Notes under the pieces: model-generated | Seen by the model: only the letters and a program-made list of their open reading frames with translations | Told to the model about the DNA's origin: nothing | The model's database searches: none | Position numbers and translations under genes: made by a program | From: Lysinibacillus mangiferihumi | GTDB taxonomy: Bacteria > Bacillota > Bacilli > Bacillales_A > Planococcaceae | NCBI RefSeq assembly: GCF_003049665.1 | Contig: NZ_PYWM01000004.1 | Location: 124,001 to 188,000, forward strand | Length of the DNA: 64,000 nt | Direction of reading: 5' to 3' | Shown here: piece after piece, positions 58,048 through 64,000 of the stretch | Numbering within the stretch: the stretch's first letter is position 1 | How the letters are laid out: each line of letters begins with the position of its first letter

Positions 58048-58818
58048 CTAGACATTAATCATTTCATTCGACAATAGCTTTCGCAACTTAAATAATGCTT
58101 TTGAGTGAATTTGAGAAATACGTGATGTTGATAATTCGAGCATTTCACCTATTTCAGTTAGTGTCAACTCTTCTGTATAAAATAAACTCAGTACGAGCTG
58201 CTCTTTATCATTAAGCTTTTGTATATTTACCGCTAAATCATCAAGTAACTCCGATTTTATTACGACTTGCTCTGGAGTCTTTGTCGTATCATCACGGATT
58301 ACAAATGACTTCCCCTCTGCTTCTTCCTGATCTTGTTGCTCATTGATGGAGAGTACATTTGAGAAGAAATGCTCCTGCACCGTTTGGTAAACCTCTTCCA
58401 CAGGTAACTCCATATGCTCTGCAAGCTCCTCAGGCGTCACATGGCGCATTAACTGTTGTTCTAATTGTTCAATCTTGGCATCCATCTTTTTGGCCTTTTC
58501 TCGTGCAGAACGAGGTAGCCAATCCTCTTTACGTAAGCCATCAATTATAGCGCCTCTCACCCTAAAAGAAGCATATGTATCAAACTTTAAGTCTCGATTT
58601 ATATCAAATTTATTTAAAGCATCAAATAGACCTAGCATGCCTAAGCTTGTTAAATCGTCACGCGATACACTCTTAGGTAAACCTGCACCAATTCGCTGCA
58701 CATGGTAAGTCACAAGAGAAGTATATTTTTTTATTAATAAATCACCCGCATCAGGATCACGTTCATTCACCCATCGATTCCACAGCTTTTGTTCATCGTT
58801 TAGAATTGGTTGTGTCAT
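58048..58818 (-). CDS. sigD: RNA polymerase sigma factor SigD (FliA/WhiG type)
   Basis: A 256-residue sigma-28 factor for late flagellar, chemotaxis and autolysin genes. Region 2 includes DLTSLGMLGLFDALNKFD and KFDTYASFRVRGAIID; region 3 VTPEELAEHME; region 4 LTLTEIGEMLELSTSRISQI. ATG 58818 has GAGAGGTGG upstream; a GTG three codons earlier lies in that site. Unlike B. subtilis, where sigD is inside the long fla/che operon, a terminator and a 365-nt gap separate it from the che genes. Confidence 0.96.
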   Translation of the reverse strand: MTQPILNDEQKLWNRWVNERDPDAGDLLIKKYTSLVTYHVQRIGAGLPKSVSRDDLTSLGMLGLFDALNKFDINRDLKFDTYASFRVRGAIIDGLRKEDWLPRSAREKAKKMDAKIEQLEQQLMRHVTPEELAEHMELPVEEVYQTVQEHFFSNVLSINEQQDQEEAEGKSFVIRDDTTKTPEQVVIKSELLDDLAVNIQKLNDKEQLVLSLFYTEELTLTEIGEMLELSTSRISQIHSKALFKLRKLLSNEMINV

Positions 58819-59041
58819 AAAATCCACCTCTCTACTTTGCGCCTGTTTGCACGGACTTTTTGCGCTTTCCTCTCAAATGCTCCAAGGCGCCAATAGTTCT
58901 GTCGCTTTGTTAACTCTGTACGCTTGAAAATTAAAAAACATACACATGTCTATCAAAAAGAGACTCACTTATCACATTTTGAGTATTTTGCTTACAATGA
59001 CTGACAGATTTAGATACAAACCTATGCCATTCTTTCCTTTT

Positions 59042-59070
59042 ATTATAACAACATTCCACTATAATTTCAT
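59042..59070 (-). promoter_or_regulatory. Possible SigA promoter of sigD
   Basis: Minus-strand ATGAAA (59065-59070), 17-nt spacer, TATAAT (59042-59047): perfect -10, weak -35. The transcript leader would be about 215 nt. Confidence 0.42.
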
Positions 59071-59121
59071 ATGATTCTCTAACACTATTCTATTATTAAT
59101 AGCTGTTCTATTTTAGGCAGA

Positions 59122-59170
59122 AGAAAACTGCCTCCAATAATTAGTCGACAGCTAACATTAGAGGCAGTTT
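59122..59170 (-). terminator. Terminator of the fla/che operon
   Basis: Minus-strand AAACTGCCTCTAAT / ATTGGAGGCAGTTT stem with an 18-nt loop followed by TTCTTC, 14 nt after the last gene. Confidence 0.85.
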
Positions 59171-59183
59171 AAAGTGTTCTGGC

Positions 59184-59555
59184 TTATGCATTTACTTGTT
59201 GTTCATCTTCACGATGCATCATCGTTCGAACGGCTTGTGCAATATCTTCTGTGCTTTCATCTTGAAACTCAACCGTTGAATTTGTCGTAGAAGTTTCTTT
59301 CCCTTTCTCATCGACGACAGAAGCACTATTTTCTTCTAGTCCACTGTCATCTAGCGACGGGTCGGCAGTTGGTGTAAATAACACATACGCAATTAAAAAC
59401 CTTACAATGTACATGACAAAAAATACGATAATTGCTGCTACAAATGAACCGATGATAATACGTAATGGTGTATAGGGCTGTTGCAGTGTCATAAAGAAAT
59501 AAAGGGAAAAGGCAATCAATGCCCCCCACAGGTTATAAAAAATAGAACCAAACAT
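59184..59555 (-). CDS. Uncharacterised membrane protein at the end of the che operon
   Basis: A 123-residue protein with two strong membrane helices (about 9-25 LWGALIAFSLYFFMTL and 31-59 RIIIGSFVAAIIVFFVMYIVRFLIAYVLF) and an acidic, Ser/Thr/Glu-rich cytoplasmic or external tail of 60 residues. I do not recognise a family. The ATG shares one base with the cheD stop (TAATG), so it is translationally coupled to cheD and belongs to the operon. A role in motility or sensing is inference from position only. Confidence 0.8.
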   Translation of the reverse strand: MFGSIFYNLWGALIAFSLYFFMTLQQPYTPLRIIIGSFVAAIIVFFVMYIVRFLIAYVLFTPTADPSLDDSGLEENSASVVDEKGKETSTTNSTVEFQDESTEDIAQAVRTMMHREDEQQVNA

Positions 59556-60061
59556 TATATTTCACTCACTCCTTGGTTAACCGTTCGAATATGTAACATC
59601 GACGTAGCAGGGTTAAATTCAATTGTTCGACCGCTATTACCGCCCGTATTTTCGGCTACTAAAGGAATTCCATGACGTTTTAATTCAAACTTTACAGCCT
59701 CTACATTACGAGGGCCGATGCGCATTGAATCTTTGTCTGACGTAAATTGAAACATTTGCGCACCCCCCGCAATTTTTGCCTTCAGTTTAAATTTTTGAAC
59801 ACCCTCTAGCTTTAATAAATCAATCATAGCTGAAATGCCCGTATCTGCAAATTTCGCTACATTTATTGACTCTGCTCTACCTAAACTTGAATCTGGTAGC
59901 ATGACATGTATTAAACCAGCTATTTTCTTTGACTCATCGTATAAAATAACGCCTACACAAGAACCAAGTCCTGAAGTTCTAATCGTATTCGGAAATTTCG
60001 CTACATCCATTTGAGCAATTCCAACTTTTATAACTTGTCCATTATTATTGTTGTTAAGCAT
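59555..60061 (-). CDS. cheD: Chemoreceptor glutamine deamidase CheD
   Basis: A 168-residue enzyme that deamidates receptor glutamines and partners with CheC. The catalytic Cys is in TSGLGSCVGVILYD and the His in GLIHVMLPDS; IAGGAQMF is also conserved. ATG 60061, 3 nt after the cheC stop, supporting the CheC-CheD adaptation complex. Confidence 0.96.
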   Translation of the reverse strand: MLNNNNNGQVIKVGIAQMDVAKFPNTIRTSGLGSCVGVILYDESKKIAGLIHVMLPDSSLGRAESINVAKFADTGISAMIDLLKLEGVQKFKLKAKIAGGAQMFQFTSDKDSMRIGPRNVEAVKFELKRHGIPLVAENTGGNSGRTIEFNPATSMLHIRTVNQGVSEI

Positions 60062-60064
60062 AGG

Positions 60065-60697
60065 CTATGAAACTCCCAATGATTTAAAAATAGCATCAAA
60101 AGAATCTGGATCAGGCAGTAAGAAGAAATGTCCCCTCACTGTTTCATGATCCTCCACACCGTCTTCAAAAATGGATGTATTAATTACGATGACATTATCA
60201 CTCACGTGCGATAATTCAATTAAGCCAATACTAATAATAGCACCAAACATATCTACACTTAGACCAGGCACAGTTGGATAAATTTTTAAATTTGTAAAAT
60301 CTGATAACGCGGATAAATATGAACCAGATAAAATATTCCCCATTTCCTGCATGGCAGATAAACCTAACTCCGAAACAGGTGGGTTTTTAAAGTCGAATGA
60401 TTCATCCTGTATTAGACGTCGGATAAAGCGATTAGCTTGTTCAATCGGAAGTATGAAAAACATGCTTCCTTCAGCATCTCCCTCGATGCGTAAAAAAATC
60501 CCAACTACAACGTTTTCGGAGCCACCAGCAAGCTCCATCATGTCATTAAACGACACCATTTCAACCTTTGGGACACGCATATCGATTTTTTTACCAAGTA
60601 AATTGGAAAGAGCTGTTGCAGCATGAGCAGCTCCAATATTTCCAATTTCCTTTAATACGTCTAAATGTAGTGATGTAATCTTTTGATTAAGTGTCAT
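60065..60697 (-). CDS. cheC: CheY-P phosphatase CheC
   Basis: A 210-residue chemotaxis phosphatase with two phosphatase consensus helices: DVLKEIGNIGAAHAATALSN near the N-terminus and SELGLSAMQEMGNILSGSYL at about residues 110-130, each with the E-x2-N pair. It dephosphorylates CheY-P and is stimulated by CheD. Located between cheW and cheD as in B. subtilis. Confidence 0.96.
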   Translation of the reverse strand: MTLNQKITSLHLDVLKEIGNIGAAHAATALSNLLGKKIDMRVPKVEMVSFNDMMELAGGSENVVVGIFLRIEGDAEGSMFFILPIEQANRFIRRLIQDESFDFKNPPVSELGLSAMQEMGNILSGSYLSALSDFTNLKIYPTVPGLSVDMFGAIISIGLIELSHVSDNVIVINTSIFEDGVEDHETVRGHFFLLPDPDSFDAIFKSLGVS

Positions 60698-60707
60698 AAT
60701 CGAATCC

Positions 60708-61154
60708 CTACTTTAGTGGATTTAATACTTTCTCTAAATGTAATAATATTAATAATCGTTTACCTATTTTGGCTACGCCAGAAATAAACTCTTCTTCAAG
60801 AGATCCTACTACCTCTGGTTGAGGCTCGATTGAGCTTGCTGGAATATCCAACACATCGTTCGCTGAATCTACAACAAAGCCTACTTCCATGTCTTCTAAA
60901 GAGATAATGATAATACGAGTCGTTTCTTCGTGCTCAGAGATTGGTAATTCAAAACGTTCACGTAAATCAATAATTGGTGTTACGACACCTCGTAAATTGA
61001 TGACACCTTTTACATATTTCTCCGTTTTAGGTACACGTGTAATATGCATAAGTTTCTCGATACCTTGGACGTGTGATACTGGAATCGCATATTCCTTATC
61101 TGCTAATTGGAAGACAATTACTTTAATATTTTCTTGTTCAACTGCATTTGTCAT
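60708..61154 (-). CDS. cheW: Chemotaxis coupling protein CheW
   Basis: A 148-residue SH3-like adaptor linking receptors to CheA (VIVFQLADKEYAIPVSHVQGIE; VKGVINLRGVVTPIIDLRERF). ATG 61154 (MTNAVEQEN) has GAGAGGTG upstream; the in-frame codon three positions earlier lies too close to it. It lies 27 nt from cheA and 10 nt from cheC. Confidence 0.96.
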   Translation of the reverse strand: MTNAVEQENIKVIVFQLADKEYAIPVSHVQGIEKLMHITRVPKTEKYVKGVINLRGVVTPIIDLRERFELPISEHEETTRIIIISLEDMEVGFVVDSANDVLDIPASSIEPQPEVVGSLEEEFISGVAKIGKRLLILLHLEKVLNPLK

Positions 61155-61181
61155 AGTAAACACCTCTCTTATTCATTCACC

Positions 61182-63248
61182 TTATTTTATAAGTGCATTG
61201 CAATCCACAATTAGGGCTACTTTACCATTTCCTAAAATTGTTGCACCTGAAATTGCAAAGATATTCGTTAAGTAGTTTCCTAATGATTTCAGTACAATTT
61301 CTTGTTGGCCAATGAATGAATCTACAACTAAACCAGCAAGTTTCTCGCCTTTACGAACAATTACTACTGAATGGAATTCATCATCTTGTAGCTCTTTACG
61401 AGGTACTTCGAAGATTTCTTCTAGGAATACAAGTGGAACCACTTTACCACGGAAGTCAATCACCTTTTGGTTATGCGCATTCATAATATCTGATGAACGG
61501 ATAATCGAAGTTTCAATAATTGATGATAGTGGTATCGCATAAATTTCTTTTTCTATTTCCACAAGCATTACCGAAATAATAGATAATGTTAATGGCAATT
61601 GGATGGAGAAAATAGAGCCTACATCTTGTGTAGATTCAATCGAAATGTTTCCACCTAACGATTCAATCGTTGTTTTGACAACGTCTAGCCCTACACCACG
61701 ACCTGATACATCTGAAATAACATCTGCCGTTGAGAAACCAGAAGCTAAAATGAGCTCATTAATTTGATTGTCTGACATGGCAAGAGATTGTTCACGCGTA
61801 ACAACTCCTTTTGAAATCGCTTTTGCCAACACTTTTTCACGATTAATACCCGCTCCATCATCTTCAATTTCGATAAAGACGTAGTTACCACTGTGATAAG
61901 CACGTAACACTACTGTGCCCTCTTCTGGCTTTCCTTTTGCACGGCGTGTAGTAGGGTTTTCAATACCGTGATCGACAGAGTTACGGATTAAGTGAACGAG
62001 TGGATCTCCAATTTCATCGATTACTGTTCGATCAAGCTCTGTTTCTGCGCCAATAATCTCAAGGTTTATTTTCTTATTAAGATCACGAGATAACTGACGA
62101 ATCATTTTAGGGAAGCGGTTGAATACTGTTTCCACTGGGACCATTCGCATTGTTAAAATAATCGTTTGTAGGTCACCCATAACACGGCTCATTCGTTCAA
62201 CAGTTTCGTTTAACTCCCCATGATTGACTTCAGTTGCAATGGATTGTAAACGTCCACGATCAATCACAAGCTCCTCAAAGAGATTCATTAAAATATCCAG
62301 ACGTTCGATATTTACACGAATTGTTTTGTTTCCTACAGGTGCATGACTTTTATCTGCTTTAGCAGGTGTTGATTTTGCTGGTGCAGGCTTAGCTGGAGCT
62401 TCAACTGGTGTATCTACTATCTCTACTGGTGTTGTTGCTGTAGCCGTTGCTGTAGCCGCTACCTCTTCATTTGCTTCATATTGTTTTTCACTGAATTGCT
62501 CTTGATTAATCTTTGCAACACTTACTTCATCAACTTCAGAAACCTTCATTAACTTCTTCTGCATATCTTCTGCAGATTCTTTTGTTACGAACGCTACATA
62601 AAATTGTTGATCGAATTGTTCATCTTCAAGCTTCTCAACAGATGGCGTTGATTTAATAACGTCCCCATCTTTTTCAAGAATCTCGAATACCATAAATACA
62701 CGTGCTGCTTTTAATAGACAATCTTCACGCAGTCTTACTGAAATTTCAAAAGCATTAAATCCTTGTTCCGCAGATTGCGTTATAACTGTTTGCTCGAAGC
62801 CGTCATATTCTAATACGCTTGGTACTTCAGGTGTAGCTACAGTTGCTACTACTTCTGGAAGAGCTTCCTCACCAGATTCAATGCGCTTTAACTGTGCGAC
62901 AGTGGAAGAAACATCTCTTTTACCGTCTCCGCCATTAGCAATATCCATGACCATTTCTTCTAAATGATCCACAGATTCAAATACAATATCTAAAATTTCT
63001 GGTGACACATGAATTTTTTCATTTCGAATTGCATCAAGGACATTTTCCATTTTATGCGTTAAATCTGCTAAGTCTTCGAAGCCCATAGTCGCTGACATAC
63101 CTTTTAATGTATGAGCAGAACGGAAAATTTCTCCAACGATAGCCAAATCATCTGGGTTTTTTTCTAGCTCTAATAAATGCTCACTACAAGCTTGTAAATG
63201 CTCTTTACTTTCTTCGATAAACATCTCTAAATATTGATTGACTTCCAT
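61182..63248 (-). CDS. cheA: Chemotaxis histidine kinase CheA
   Basis: A 688-residue sensor kinase. P1 Hpt domain with phosphorylated His46 in SAHTLKG, P2 CheY/CheB-binding domain (about 155-255), Ala/Pro/Thr linker, P3 dimerisation (about 300-370), P4 kinase domain with N-box HLIRNSVDHGIE and G-box DVSGRGVGLDVV, and C-terminal P5 CheW-like domain (about 550-688). ATG 63248 follows AAAAGGGGTG. All kinase motifs are intact. Confidence 0.97.
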   Translation of the reverse strand: MEVNQYLEMFIEESKEHLQACSEHLLELEKNPDDLAIVGEIFRSAHTLKGMSATMGFEDLADLTHKMENVLDAIRNEKIHVSPEILDIVFESVDHLEEMVMDIANGGDGKRDVSSTVAQLKRIESGEEALPEVVATVATPEVPSVLEYDGFEQTVITQSAEQGFNAFEISVRLREDCLLKAARVFMVFEILEKDGDVIKSTPSVEKLEDEQFDQQFYVAFVTKESAEDMQKKLMKVSEVDEVSVAKINQEQFSEKQYEANEEVAATATATATTPVEIVDTPVEAPAKPAPAKSTPAKADKSHAPVGNKTIRVNIERLDILMNLFEELVIDRGRLQSIATEVNHGELNETVERMSRVMGDLQTIILTMRMVPVETVFNRFPKMIRQLSRDLNKKINLEIIGAETELDRTVIDEIGDPLVHLIRNSVDHGIENPTTRRAKGKPEEGTVVLRAYHSGNYVFIEIEDDGAGINREKVLAKAISKGVVTREQSLAMSDNQINELILASGFSTADVISDVSGRGVGLDVVKTTIESLGGNISIESTQDVGSIFSIQLPLTLSIISVMLVEIEKEIYAIPLSSIIETSIIRSSDIMNAHNQKVIDFRGKVVPLVFLEEIFEVPRKELQDDEFHSVVIVRKGEKLAGLVVDSFIGQQEIVLKSLGNYLTNIFAISGATILGNGKVALIVDCNALIK

Positions 63249-63264
63249 TAAGAGGACACCCCTT

Positions 63265-64000
63265 TTAAGGCAAATATTTCATAATTGTTTGTGCAATATC
63301 ATCTACATCAGCGACTTCATCGACAAGCTGCGTTTCCACCGCAGCTTTCGGCATACCATACACTATGCAAGTTTCAGCTGACTCTGCAATAGCGACCACA
63401 TTTCCGGTATTTTTTAATGCTTTCAGTCCCTTCGAACCATCATAGCCCATACCCGTCATAATGACTGCTACCTTATCAAAATCTTTAAATTGACTTACAT
63501 CTTCAAACATCACATCTACAGATGGGCGATGACCAGAACGTGGTGGTTCGTGATTATCTAGCACGATGCCAAATGAGGTACCAACTTTTCTTAACCTTAA
63601 ATGGTATCCTCCAGGCGCGATATAGGCCACGCCATTTTGTAAAATATCGCCTTGCTCTGCTTCTTTTACCGTAATCTCGCTCAATTGGTCTAAGCGGGAA
63701 GCCAGCGATTTTGTAAAGCCCGCTGGCATATGTTGAACAATAAGAATTGGCGCTTGAATTGTTTTTGGAATTTTAGTAATTACTTCTTGTAGTGCACGCG
63801 GCCCACCAGTAGATGTACCAATCAACACAATTTTTTTACTCGCTTTACTCCATTCAATATTTCCCTTAGTGACATTCGTGCCTGTTGCGTTCACATTGAC
63901 TGGAGGCATGACTTTACGTTCTTTCGACAATTCTTTTCTTATTGAAGTAGGCGATACAATTGGTTCTTGTTGTCTTTTGCTAATTGATGGTTTTTTCAAT
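63265..64000 (-). CDS. cheB: Chemotaxis methylesterase CheB, C-terminal part
   Basis: The gene is cut by the right window edge; 244 in-window codons cover the linker and the catalytic methylesterase domain. The N-terminal receiver domain lies outside. The Ser-His-Asp triad is visible in LIGTSTGGPRALQ, LIVQHMPAGFT and VIMTGMGYDGSKG. It demethylates (and may deamidate) chemoreceptors. It is 16 nt upstream of cheA, the usual B. subtilis order. The first in-window Met is not the true start. Confidence 0.95.
   Translation of the reverse strand, partial: LKKPSISKRQQEPIVSPTSIRKELSKERKVMPPVNVNATGTNVTKGNIEWSKASKKIVLIGTSTGGPRALQEVITKIPKTIQAPILIVQHMPAGFTKSLASRLDQLSEITVKEAEQGDILQNGVAYIAPGGYHLRLRKVGTSFGIVLDNHEPPRSGHRPSVDVMFEDVSQFKDFDKVAVIMTGMGYDGSKGLKALKNTGNVVAIAESAETCIVYGMPKAAVETQLVDEVADVDDIAQTIMKYLP

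Larger units (their letters stand above)
58819..59183 (-). other. Gap between the che operon end and sigD
   Basis: 365 nt without a gene: a strong terminator at 59122-59170, a probable SigA-type promoter at 59042-59070, and about 200 nt of A/T-rich leader before sigD in which I saw no further clear element. Confidence 0.6.

Overview
The window is a low-GC chromosomal segment of an endospore-forming, motile member of the Bacillales. Gene order closely follows the Bacillus subtilis block rny-recA-cinA-pgsA-ymfM-K-J-I-H-F / spoIIIE-rnjB-dapA-asd-spoVF / pnp-rpsO-ribC-truB-rbfA-infB-nusA-rimP-polC-proS-rasP-dxr-cdsA-uppS-frr-pyrH-tsf-rpsB / sigD-che. Protein sequences and the type of intergenic repeats suggest Lysinibacillus or a near relative; that genus assignment is inference. 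Dipicolinate synthase genes, spoIIIE and a SigK-like promoter point to sporulation. Nearly every gene lies on the minus strand, so transcription runs from high to low coordinates.

Layout, left to right. 1-1.6 kb: start of a capsule/exopolysaccharide tyrosine-phosphorylation module (Wzz-type adaptor, BY-kinase, PHP phosphatase). 1.9-12.7 kb: RNase Y, RecA with a LexA box, CinA, PgsA, RodZ-like protein, two DUF proteins, the EF-P-modifying reductase YmfI and an M16 peptidase pair. 12.9-18.7 kb: a nucleoside ABC importer (NupNOPQ-like) with a GntR regulator. 18.8-27.1 kb: SpoIIIE, RNase J2, DapA, Asd and the spoVF dipicolinate operon. 27.3-29.7 kb: the only plus-strand block, a GntR-controlled ABC-2 exporter cassette lying between ymxH and mlpA. 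30-46.9 kb: RNA-decay and translation genes, the rimP-nusA-infB operon, and polC. 47-57 kb: proS, rasP, dxr, cdsA, uppS, frr, pyrH, tsf, rpsB. 57-64 kb: swrB-like gene, sigD and the end of the fla/che operon (cheD, C, W, A, B), cut by the window edge.

The standout is polC. The gene for the essential replicative polymerase is split by a 767-nt, ORF-less element at 43203-43969 with the hallmarks of a group II intron: 5' GTGCG, 3' AT, a 33-nt domain V hairpin and a domain VI branch-point adenosine. Exact excision rebuilds the active-site motif PDIDLNFSG and a 1443-residue PolC. The intron sits one codon after two catalytic aspartates, so replication should depend on RNA splicing, with no maturase in the window.

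Other notable points are three intergenic imperfect palindromes of the REP/MITE type, several leader or intercistronic hairpins (rimP-nusA, pnp, nusA-ylxR, nupN-nupO, rpsB-tsf), absence of dapG and ylxY from their usual positions, and two uncharacterised proteins in the motility region. No tRNA, rRNA, CRISPR array, prophage or transposase gene was seen.
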